Source: Massariosphaeria phaeospora
Lineage: Eukaryota; Ascomycota; Dothideomycetes; Pleosporales
Assembly: GCA_011032825.1 (NCBI GenBank)
Contig: JAADJZ010000009.1
Coordinates: 930,001-994,000 of the forward strand
Length of the DNA stretch: 64,000 bases
Direction of reading: 5' to 3'
In this document: positions 56,086 to 64,000 of the stretch, one piece after another
Position numbering within the stretch: the first letter of the stretch is position 1
Layout: each line of letters starts with the position of its first letter
Translations under genes and position numbers: made by a program
Notes under the pieces: generated by a model
What the model was told of the DNA's origin: nothing
The model's database searches: none
What the model saw: the letters and a program-made list of their open reading frames with translations, nothing else

Positions 56086-56589
56086 ATGCCTACGAACTGG
56101 ATATCCATCTATCAGCTCAACGGCTACTGCTTGAAAGACCTCGCATCGTTCCCTGCCAAAGATCGTCAATTGTGGGCGGAGGAAGTCGCCAAGGTCGAGA
56201 AAAAAACATTTCCTTCCAGTGAAGCCTTCGATTTCGACTCTGAGCTGAGGAAGAAAAATACTTCCGTCATCCTTGTCCTGACTAATCAGGACACATCGGA
56301 GCTTGCCGGGTATCTAGTCTATGTGCGAACGAAGAGGCTGGCGCTTCTTCACAAGATTTGCGTCGTTGAACATGAGAGGGGGAAGGGCGTTGGCAGGTAC
56401 CTCGTACATTCTCTGCGGGACCGCTTGGAGAAAGGGGGCTGTCAAAGCATTCTGCTGTGGGTTGATGAGGCTCGCCAGCCAGCTCGAATGCTCTACCGAT
56501 CGTGCGACTTTGTGCAAATAGATCGATGCCTCGACTACTACGGACCGGGAAGGACAGGACTGAAAATGGAACTTAGCATTGAAAAATGA
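56086..56589 (+). CDS. GNAT-family N-acetyltransferase
   Basis: Single exon, 167 aa, the normal size for a stand-alone GNAT domain. The acetyl-CoA-binding motif A is HERGKGVGRYLV at ~103-114, preceded by the beta-4 strand ALLHKICVVE and followed by RLEKGGCQSILLWVDEARQPARMLYRSCDF, the usual motif-B end (given in outline). The first 50 residues contain EVEKKTFPSSEAFDFD-like sequence recalling fungal N-terminal/polyamine-like acetyltransferases, but the substrate cannot be told. The start is the first ATG after the divergent promoter. The next gene begins about 250 bp downstream on the same strand. Confidence 0.87.
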   Translation: MPTNWISIYQLNGYCLKDLASFPAKDRQLWAEEVAKVEKKTFPSSEAFDFDSELRKKNTSVILVLTNQDTSELAGYLVYVRTKRLALLHKICVVEHERGKGVGRYLVHSLRDRLEKGGCQSILLWVDEARQPARMLYRSCDFVQIDRCLDYYGPGRTGLKMELSIEK

Positions 56590-56840
56590 ACATGCAACCT
56601 GCGTTGGCTGGTCTCAGACATAGCGATAGGTGGCAGGAAGGTCGCCCTCCCTTGCTCGGTAACCTCACCACAGTGTTCCAACATTCCATCACCTCTTCAA
56701 AGCCCCTTCTGACGCGAAAACGCGTTCAAACGCGATTGCGGATTCCAATATCTCAAAAAGATGGCTGTATGTGGCCGAAGGTCTTTAGCGCCTCTGCTCC
56801 TGGATTCACCGTACCAGAGAACTTCTACTCATTCATCATC

Positions 56841-59800
56841 ATGGCGGCTATGGGGTATGTTTCGCATGTTATAATCCAGAAGTCCTCACTAACTCACCAC
56901 AGAGCGCTGTTGAGGTGGCCCACGGCCTTGAGCTTATTCATTGCAGTAGCCGCAGCGTCTCCGAACGTGAATTACCCTTTGAAACTCCAATTTCCTCCAG
57001 TCGCGCGTGTCGGGGAAGCATATAGCTTTCAGTTTGCGAGCACGACGTTTCAGCCCGACCCTGATAGACTACAATACTCTCTAGTCGGAAATCCATCCTG
57101 GCTCTCTCTCCAAGGTGCGAACAGAACACTTGGGGGGACTCCAGGTAATAATGACGTCGGCAACATTACCTTTACAATTTCGGCAGCTGGAGAGGCTGGA
57201 GCTGTAGCCAACATGGAGTCAACACTGCTTGTGGAGAAAGGTGATGGACCCACACTAAACGGCGACACCTCGCAAGCCCTGTCCAAGGCCGGTCAACTAT
57301 TAGGACCTTCTAGCGTCTCTCTTCTACCTTCAAAACCATTCGAAATCGAGTTCTCCTTGGACACGTTCGAAACGAAAGGAAAAAAACTTACTTACCATGC
57401 AACCCTCGCAGATCATACTCCTCTTCCTGCCTGGATTAGCTTTGATGCATCTACGTTACGCTTTGCCGGTACTACTCCCGCCTCAGAAACCCCTCAGTCA
57501 TTCGAGGTGCTACTGATTGCTTCCAACGCTCAAGACTATGCTGCATGCTCAGCCTCGTTCAGTCTTATTGTCAGCAATCACCAGCTGCTGTTCAACCCCT
57601 TACAGCAGACACTGAACATATCAAAAGGAGGGGCAGTCAATATCTCCGACATACGAAGTAAACTCTTTCTGGATAGCAAACCCATCAAAGACGAGGATAT
57701 TCAAACGACCGCGGCGGACCTACCATCTTGGTTATCATTCGATGACGAAACTCTACGCATCACGGGTAATCCCCCATCTAGGCTTACGTCGGAAGACCTC
57801 AATGTCACGGTGACGGACTGGTTCGGCGATATAGCAACGCATTCGATACACCTGTTTTTCAAGTCAGACCTGTTTGCGGGGGAGATTGGACCGCTACATG
57901 TCGCACTAGGCGAGCGTATCGAACACAACGTACCGAAATCCATCCTTGCGAAAGACAATGAGAACGTGTCGGTAGATTTTGGCTCACTTCGAGAGTGGCT
58001 GGTCTTCGACCCAGCAACCTTTGCCATTTCTGGTACAATACCTCAATCTTTTACGCCCATGGATGTGCAGGGCTCAATGACAGCAACGTCGCCTGATGGT
58101 TCAGCAAGGGACACTCAACCTTTCCAGATCCATGTCTCCGGTGCTAAGACAGCTTCAACAGGCACGGATTCTGGCACACCCAACGAGAGTGTAGGCGCCT
58201 CCAACGCGCCAGTGGGTTCTATGAAAACTAGAAAAGGGGCTGTCATCGCCGGCGCAGCACTCGGAGCAATATTCTCGGCAGCAATCTTGCTCGCGTTGAT
58301 CGTATACTTGTGCCGACGAAAGAAGAAAGAGAAAGGGTATATCAGCCCCAAGGGTGCAAGGAGCCCTCGGAAGGCGGATATATCGCGCCCGATAATTCGG
58401 GACCAGTCTGAAGACCTCGACAGGAACTATGACGCAGATCTAGAAAAAGGCAAAGCCGAAGACATAGTGGAAAAGCGAACGCCCACGTCTGTACCTCAGC
58501 TTGACGTTGATCTTACAGCGGAAACGAGGGACCGCCGTTCTGTTGCTATCTTGATCAACGAACACGAAAGCAATATGATCACGGCCACTGATCGGTCATC
58601 ATATGGATTGCAAAATGAGACCACACCCTCGCATCGCCCTCATGACTCAATGAGGATCGCTATTGAAATGGCGAGAAAACGATCAGACAGATCACCTTCA
58701 TCGCTCAAGCATCGACGCCGCACGGCTACAATGTATCGAGACCCCAGTCGGAGCTCTGGCCTTCTTCCACTGAATCGGCGCCTGACAGGTCTTGGACATG
58801 ATCGTCACACGACGCAATCTCCCTCTCGAAGTCGCAACAGTCTGTCTAGCATCTGCCACCGGATTAGCTCTAGCTCGCGAGCAACGAGCATTCTTTCAAC
58901 TGCGCCGTCAGCTTTTCCTCATCCTCCTGCCCGATGCACAACACCTATGGACAAGCATCGCAGCGTACGCTGTGTGACAGCCTCGACATACGGCAGCCAG
59001 CTAGATACTCGGCCTATTGACGAAAAGCGCAGCAGCTACATACGACATCGAGCCTCAGCCCCATCACCGTTCTTTGCAGCAGGCTCATCTCGAGTCTCTT
59101 CATCTAGCTATCGATCACCACAAGGAATCATGAGCGAATTTACGCCAGCATCAAACTCAGCGCTCTCGCCACTAACCAAAATCTTAGTCAGACCGGACGA
59201 AAAGGTCGAAGAGGTCGAAGAGAACGGATCAGAGCCTGAGCTTCCTGATATTTCACGAACTCGGAGGCCATCCGACACACCGACAGTCGAAGAGCAGCCA
59301 CGTTACACCGAGAGCTTGCAGCCACCTTATACTGGAAGCTTGCGGACACGTCGTAGAGATAAAACTGCCTCTCAGACATACCCACGAGCTGTTCCAGCCA
59401 TACCCGATAGGGTCCAGGAGCCAGACGAATATCCCACTACGATGACATATTCCCGAACTACTATCGGCCGTCGATCTAGCAATCGTGACGTTTCGCGCGC
59501 CCGTGGCGTGAAGTCCAGTTTGAACAGTCTGACACGCAAGACAATCTTCGATGATGCGGAGTTGAGTGAGTCCGTCTATTCGACCGAGGAAGAAGACATC
59601 GAAGACTATGAAAAGAGGACTACTGTCACGCCGAACCAATTCACGCCGCCTCCTTTATCCTTGAAACCGGTTCGCAAGAGCAAAGCAGAAAGCAGCCGCG
59701 ATCGTAAGCAAGTGGAGAAGCAGGACACTAAAAGGTACAGCAAGAGAGAATTAAAACCTATAAACACGAGGGATCCAACTCCATATTCCCTCGCACGCGA

Positions 59801-60632
59801 GCACGGAGGAAAAGAGAACCACTCCTCGACCTACAGTCTCGGAAAGCCGACAACCTCGACCGCAGCAGGGTCCCAAGTCCAAGCCAAAGTAAACCCCACC
59901 CAATCAACCGGACGACCCAAAACAGCCATCGCGACCCTGCGCCCCTCCCGTCCAGCCCACCACTCCCGAACCGAATCCCGCACAACAAACCGCTCCAGTA
60001 CTTACCGTACATCCAATCCCCGAAGCCGCACTTCATCCCGCCAACCACTCGATGACGACCGCCACTCCCGCAAATCTCAACACCTCCGCTCTCAATCCCG
60101 GCACTCATCCACGATAAAACACGTCCCTCGCGACCCATCTACCTCACAATCCTCGGCATATCCAATCCTCCACGTCTCCTCCCTGTCTGACTCCAGCAGA
60201 CTCAAGACGGCGTCAAAACCGCCCGACACGAGGCAAAACCGCATCACCACCCTGCCCATCCCTCCGCGCCCAGGCACGCCCCCCAATCCACACTCTACCG
60301 GCCTCGGTCTCGGCATCATGCACTCCGCTGGACCTGGCCGCGATACCGCGTGTCCGAATTGCCAGCATGGGCACGAGAGAACGCCGCTCAGTGTGCTGAG
60401 TGATGAGAATGGCGGGAGTCCTGAGCGGCTGAGGATCGTACAGGGGAAAGAGAGGCGGCCGGTGAGCGTGGAGGTGGACCCGCCGCTGATGAGTGGGGCG
60501 AATGGCCGGGATGGAAAGGGGGCGGATGGGAGTGCGAAGGGGACGCGACGTACTTGGGGGAGCTTGAAAGCTGTGTTGAGTAGGGGGCCCAGCAGTGTGA
60601 GTCGGAATACAGAGAGTAAGATGTTTTTGTGA
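56841..60632 (+). CDS. Axl2-like cadherin-fold membrane protein
   Basis: Two exons, 56841-56854 and 56903-60632, encode about 1247 aa. The 48-nt intron (GTATGT, ACTAAC branch, CACAG) is chosen because its removal yields a clean signal peptide, MAAMGALLRWPTALSLFIAV. The lumenal/extracellular part (~25-440) contains three or four dystroglycan-type cadherin-like repeats (PSWLSLQGANRTLGGTP, PAWISFDASTLRFAGTTP, PSWLSFDDETLRITGNPP). One membrane helix (VIAGAALGAIFSAAILLALIVYL in outline) at ~450-475 precedes RRKKKEKG. The ~770-residue cytosolic tail is Ser/Arg-rich and disordered. Yeast Axl2 (Bud10) has this architecture and marks axial bud sites; filamentous-fungal relatives act in conidiation and septation. 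The frame is open through the intron and upstream to 56586, so intron retention or an earlier start would also stay in frame. Confidence 0.87.
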   Translation: MAAMGYVSHVIIQKSSLTHHRALLRWPTALSLFIAVAAASPNVNYPLKLQFPPVARVGEAYSFQFASTTFQPDPDRLQYSLVGNPSWLSLQGANRTLGGTPGNNDVGNITFTISAAGEAGAVANMESTLLVEKGDGPTLNGDTSQALSKAGQLLGPSSVSLLPSKPFEIEFSLDTFETKGKKLTYHATLADHTPLPAWISFDASTLRFAGTTPASETPQSFEVLLIASNAQDYAACSASFSLIVSNHQLLFNPLQQTLNISKGGAVNISDIRSKLFLDSKPIKDEDIQTTAADLPSWLSFDDETLRITGNPPSRLTSEDLNVTVTDWFGDIATHSIHLFFKSDLFAGEIGPLHVALGERIEHNVPKSILAKDNENVSVDFGSLREWLVFDPATFAISGTIPQSFTPMDVQGSMTATSPDGSARDTQPFQIHVSGAKTASTGTDSGTPNESVGASNAPVGSMKTRKGAVIAGAALGAIFSAAILLALIVYLCRRKKKEKGYISPKGARSPRKADISRPIIRDQSEDLDRNYDADLEKGKAEDIVEKRTPTSVPQLDVDLTAETRDRRSVAILINEHESNMITATDRSSYGLQNETTPSHRPHDSMRIAIEMARKRSDRSPSSLKHRRRTATMYRDPSRSSGLLPLNRRLTGLGHDRHTTQSPSRSRNSLSSICHRISSSSRATSILSTAPSAFPHPPARCTTPMDKHRSVRCVTASTYGSQLDTRPIDEKRSSYIRHRASAPSPFFAAGSSRVSSSSYRSPQGIMSEFTPASNSALSPLTKILVRPDEKVEEVEENGSEPELPDISRTRRPSDTPTVEEQPRYTESLQPPYTGSLRTRRRDKTASQTYPRAVPAIPDRVQEPDEYPTTMTYSRTTIGRRSSNRDVSRARGVKSSLNSLTRKTIFDDAELSESVYSTEEEDIEDYEKRTTVTPNQFTPPPLSLKPVRKSKAESSRDRKQVEKQDTKRYSKRELKPINTRDPTPYSLAREHGGKENHSSTYSLGKPTTSTAAGSQVQAKVNPTQSTGRPKTAIATLRPSRPAHHSRTESRTTNRSSTYRTSNPRSRTSSRQPLDDDRHSRKSQHLRSQSRHSSTIKHVPRDPSTSQSSAYPILHVSSLSDSSRLKTASKPPDTRQNRITTLPIPPRPGTPPNPHSTGLGLGIMHSAGPGRDTACPNCQHGHERTPLSVLSDENGGSPERLRIVQGKERRPVSVEVDPPLMSGANGRDGKGADGSAKGTRRTWGSLKAVLSRGPSSVSRNTESKMFL

Positions 60633-61187
60633 CAAAGAGATTCGTGGCTTGGGTTTCCTAGTGGTTTCTTACGTTTTGCTTTGTTGTGGTTTTTGTTGTG
60701 TCTTTGCGTGTCGCTTAGTAGTATAAACTGCTTTTATCGTTCGGAATAACTACATGAGATGATCGAAATCTAGACCCTTTATTGACCCGTTAGCTTGTAG
60801 CCAAAGTTCCTTCCTGCCATCCAGGGGGCGACACGACGTCGCTAATGCAGCGTCGAGTTCACCGCATACTGGACTCCCCGAGGGATACGCCCTACTCTTA
60901 TCAGTCTTTTCGGAGTGCATGAACGCCAAGATATCCGTCTAGATTAGTGGCTCTACGTGCGTGTACGGGTTTAGAGCCATAGACGTACCGTAGTACCCTT
61001 GTCAACGGACTTGATATTTGTGCTCGCTAACAGTGTACACAACGGAGTACTAGGAGTGTGATTGAGCCGCCGCTGTTCCTTCGAAACAGTCAATCTATTA
61101 GCTGATTGGCGAATCGAATCTACCATATGCTGCCCGGAACGTTTTCTGTAGTGCAACATTGGCTGAGTCGACTCTATTCTTAGCTAC
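60633..61187. other. Intergenic region
   Basis: 555 bp; 3' UTR of the Axl2-like gene with T/G-rich sequence near 60660-60720. No gene seen. Confidence 0.5.
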
Positions 61188-62255
61188 GTGATATACATAC
61201 AGTACAGGACTATTCAGAAACTCGATTCGTCCGCCTACGGGCTGATAAGTACGAAGCTCGTTCTCCTTCCCGCTCATACAAACGCGAGTCCAGACGTGCC
61301 TTCAACAGTGACAGAAACGAGCGCCATCTCAGCGTACAACAGAGGCCCGATCACGACGTCGTTTTCGGCGCCAGCCTCGTGCACCGAAACGCTGACGGTC
61401 AGACATGGCATCGAGCTGTATTACGCACATCACAATGATCATTACTTCGACCCGGCATGTTTCCCGGTCGGCACCTTGAATTCTGCATCTGCTCCTTACT
61501 GGGTTGCGTACTATTGTGGATGACTTAGGATACTGCTCTTGTTGATGCACGGGAGTGCTAACCCGGGCGCATTAGATAGCCCTGCGATATGCCCTGCCGA
61601 CATGACGATAACTCAGACGTTTGTGTCTACGTTTCCCGGATACGAGATCCTCTTCAGCCTCGGTCCGGAGACATCGGCAGCGGCATGTTGTCCCAGGTAC
61701 GTCGACAAAGGCGCGGTGGATGCGACGCAAAGCTGACGTCTAAGTAGTGGTTATAGGTACGAAGGGCTTGGTCATCTATGTGCCTCCACCATCACAGAGG
61801 GGCAGGTGGTGGGCTACATACATCCCGAGTACGTAGGCCCCAGAATTGAGATAGGGTCGGTTACGACGTTGACAGCACCGACGAACGTGATCGTGCTTGG
61901 AGATGGTGTGCCGATTTGGTGGCAGAGTTCCGATAAAGCTTTGTTCACCAAAGGCTCCACTTCAGCAGCAGCATCGACATCCACAGGTCCGACTGGTGTG
62001 ACTTTGCCCTCTTCCACTTTACGGCCACCGACATCCATAGGTCCGACTGGCGCCACTCTCCCCTCTTCCACTTCACGGCCACCGGCATCCACAGGTCCGA
62101 CTAGTGCCCCTTTGCCTTCTTCCACTTCGCCACCACCGAACCCGGGCGGTCTGACGACAAACGCGAAAATAGCCATTGGGGTGAGTATACCACTTACCTT
62201 CTTGATTGGACTTGCGATTGGCTATTTCTTCTTCCGCAGAAGACGATATAATTAA
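61188..62255 (+). CDS. Single-pass surface protein with Cys-rich ectodomain
   Basis: Three exons (61188-61515, 61576-61696, 61757-62255) encode about 315 aa in compatible phases. The ectodomain (residues ~55-170) has the pattern FSAPASC...CFPVGT...YYYSPAICPADM...CCPR-YEGLGHLC, a Cys arrangement seen in many uncharacterised ascomycete surface proteins. A Ser/Thr/Pro stalk with three 21-residue repeats (STGPTGVTLPSST type) follows, then one membrane helix (IAIGVSIPLTFLIGLAIGYFF) and a very short RRRRYN tail. The layout resembles Wsc-like or mid2-like sensors in shape only. The start is uncertain: the first 50 residues lack a good signal peptide, so an upstream exon or a downstream start is possible. 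Splice sites are GT-AG, the first with a GCTAAC branch. Confidence 0.7.
61965..62150 (+). repeat. Three 63-bp coding tandem repeats
   Basis: Direct repeats in the stalk of the surface protein, each starting CATCCACAGGTCCGACTGG-like and encoding ST/SI-GPTxxxLPSST-x-RPP. The third is the most diverged. Confidence 0.75.
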
Positions 62256-62723
62256 GAAGTTGATGGCGCAATTGCGTACGAAGTTGGAGCTGGATCAGAA
62301 CCACAGTACAAACCGGAGCCTGATGCGTGGTATAGTCGACATGAGCTCCCGGCGGCGACCTCCATAGGCGCGGGCCGATGAGGAAGCGGTGGACGTGTAT
62401 TGCCTCGGTGGAATCTTGGTTCATATGCTCTCAGCCCTCATAGTCTATCGGCGGAATAAGGTAGTTTGACCCTTACCGAGTGCTTATATGCCAGACATTT
62501 TCCTGCTCTTTACCTTGAAGGGACAAACTTGACCTGTCGTCCTTCGGGTAGCGACCAAGAGATGGTACAGACATGATGACGAAGGAGACTTTGCGTGTGA
62601 GAGAGAAGAGATACAGAGGACAAAAGAAGCGAAGATTCAATAGGAGTTACCTTTGACGAACTGTAGTTCCTAAGATTGTAAGCCTAGACAGACTGTAACT
62701 CACGGCATACAAGACCTAACTCA
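62256..62723. other. Intergenic region before TE4
   Basis: No supported gene in 470 bp between the surface-protein stop and the start of the repetitive TIR-tip array. Confidence 0.5.
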
Positions 62724-62774
62724 TACCGTGTCCGTGCGCGTAGAGTGCCCGTGCGCTACAGTGCCCGTGCGCTA
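62724..62774. repeat. Tandem transposon-tip repeats next to TE4
   Basis: A TA followed by CCGTGTCCGTGC (the TE1-type tip), then repeated 16-bp units TA-GAGTGCCCGTGCGC and TA-CAGTGCCCGTGCGC, leading into the true TE2-type terminus at 62775. The tips of two transposon families thus sit head to tail, each after a TA. Confidence 0.7.
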
Positions 62775-63520
62775 CAGTGCCCGTGCGCGCGATGAGCCAG
62801 TACAACCGATGAGCCACCCTAACTAAAATTAGCACCCGCAAAAACGAGGCTGTAGAGCTACATATTAATTCAACTATTATAAAATTTTTTAGTGTAGTAC
62901 TATATAGAGGCTTGCGCATCTTTTGCACTATTTGAATTTTTGTAGTACTTTGATTTGGCGGCCCCGCGTGGTGGTTTTGGGTGGAAGCTGCGGCAGCAGA
63001 GATGCAGCATTAACACTACTTGCAGCACCTACAACACAACGCTTCTTTGTAGATTTTGCTACAGCGCTAGGTAAAGCTGCTTGCTTGCTTTTTTTTAGTG
63101 TATCGCGAGATTTTTGTAAAGTTGCAGCGTTGCGTTGCTGCTTTTTAAGCGCGCGCGCAGCAGCTAGATCTGCAGCCTTCGCTTTTTGCTTTTTATTGCG
63201 CTGCTTCTTTGTAATTTGTTGCAGCGCTTTTGCTTTTTTTACTATCTTTATTTTATATAGTGTAGCAGCAGCTTTAAGCTCTTTTGCTTAAGTTTTTTAA
63301 AGTTTTTGCTGCTCTTTTTTGCGCTGTTTGACTGTCTTGCGCACTTGAGCTTTTTGAATCTTGCGAGAACTCTATAGTACAGCGCTGCTATAATACTCCT
63401 CGCGCTGCTGCAAGTTAAAAACTTTGCTTTTTTTTTTATGCTTTTGTTTAGTAGTAATCGCAGCGCGCAGGCTTTTGTTTTTGTAGTAAAAAAGCTTGTT
63501 TTAAACTTGTAAAGAGTGTA
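62775..63520 (-). mobile_element. TE4: truncated, RIP-decayed copy of the TE2 family
   Basis: Starts after a TA (62773-62774) with a TE2-type terminal repeat (one mismatch to TE2 in 49 bp). Collinearity with TE2 (its 33365-34109) holds to about 63520, after which the sequence is unrelated to TE2. Differences from TE2 are mostly C-to-T or G-to-A changes, making it AT-rich. The missing remainder is either deleted, interrupted by another insertion, or beyond the edge. Confidence 0.8.
62928..63520 (-). pseudogene. TE4 transposase C-terminal remnant
   Basis: Encodes the last ~195 codons of a TE2-type transposase, ending KVLQKFK-stop. Internal stops include TAA codons where TE2 has CAA or TAG, plus a TAG shared with TE2 (after GCTGTACTA). 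The Lys/Gln/Ala-rich coiled coil is still recognisable. Not functional. Confidence 0.75.
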
Positions 63521-64000
63521 ACGTACCTGTTACAAACAGAAACGATACTAGGTATCGTAGACCAAGCAACGACGCAGAAAAGTTGTTAGAGCTTGCAAGT
63601 TTACAAAACAGAAGTACAGCAACGCGCAAAGCAGAATTAGGTTAGCAAAAGTTACGTAATGCGCTACAAGTGCTACAAGGCTTTAGCACGTAGCACACTA
63701 AGTAGCAGTTGCTACGAGCGCTACGAGTGCTACGGCGTAGCAAAACGTAGCAAGCAAAGCAAAACGCTTTTAGCAAAAAATTAAAGAACTATATAGATTA
63801 GCAGAATCTTTTTTACAGTTTAGATTTTTTGTAGTTAACTTTTCTAAGTACATTTTATACATAGATTAGATCTATAAGCAACAGATTGTTACTTTGTTAT
63901 TCTATTTAAAATAGAATTAAAATTGTTTTTTTGTTGTTATTAAGCTTTTTAAACACAAAACAATTCTTTAGGCAAAATCTCTAAGTCCGATAACTCGTAC
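63521..64000. other. AT-rich right edge with GCTAC-type repeats
   Basis: Not related to TE2. Between 63655 and 63760 many GTAGC/GCTAC(A/G)(A/C/G) pentamers recur (for example CGCTACGAGTGCTACGG), and the last 220 bp are strongly AT-rich. Probably another repetitive element or heavily mutated repeat; no gene seen. Confidence 0.5.

Noticed and set aside
62923..63291. 122-aa plus-strand frame at the right edge (and its counterpart at 33593-33961, minus)
   Set aside because: Antisense of the transposase coiled coil in TE4 and TE2; similarity between them only reflects the shared transposon.

Overview
This is nuclear DNA from a filamentous ascomycete (Pezizomycotina). The genes are compact, with 42-330 nt GT-AG introns carrying CTAAC-like branch sites. 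There is a Zn2Cys6 regulator, a QutR/AROM-like protein, a Ser/Thr-rich secreted protein, and pogo/Fot1-type DNA transposons decayed by RIP-like transitions. A class such as Dothideomycetes is only a guess. Genes were read from ORFs, splice signals and remembered family motifs; no database search was run.

Layout. 1-9 kb: a Pro/Gln-rich protein, dihydrofolate synthetase (FOL3-like, minus) with a long C-terminal extension, and a divergent Ser-rich protein. 9.37-9.52 kb: a tRNA-Arg(UCU) with the usual anticodon-loop intron plus a second 49-nt insertion in the D-stem that looks exactly like a spliceosomal intron. 10.3-10.8 kb: a small array of degenerate ~175-bp repeats. 11-12.5 kb: a five-exon short-chain dehydrogenase. 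14.6-20.6 kb: a QutR-like three-domain protein and a Zn2Cys6 transcription factor in tandem. 22.2-25.1 kb: glutathione reductase (minus), divergent from a small membrane protein. 26.3-27.7 kb: an eight-exon mitochondrial carrier.

29.8-37.8 kb is a transposon block. Three complete pogo/Fot1-like elements have perfect 45-51 bp inverted repeats and TA target duplications, and a ~355-bp MITE-like element follows. The three transposase frames have no frameshift; their internal stops are almost all TAG. A fourth, more heavily mutated copy begins at 62.77 kb and runs towards the right edge.

38.1-62.3 kb: an AIM9-like phosphotransferase with a one-base frameshift, a p24 cargo receptor, a second short-chain dehydrogenase, a Ser/Thr/Pro-rich secreted protein, a SWIM-RING protein with an in-frame TAG, the SWR1/NuA4 subunit SWC4, a GNAT acetyltransferase, an Axl2-like cadherin-fold membrane protein and a small single-pass surface protein. 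Apart from the qutR/Zn2Cys6 pair and the transposons, the genes look like unrelated neighbours. No secondary-metabolite cluster is evident.
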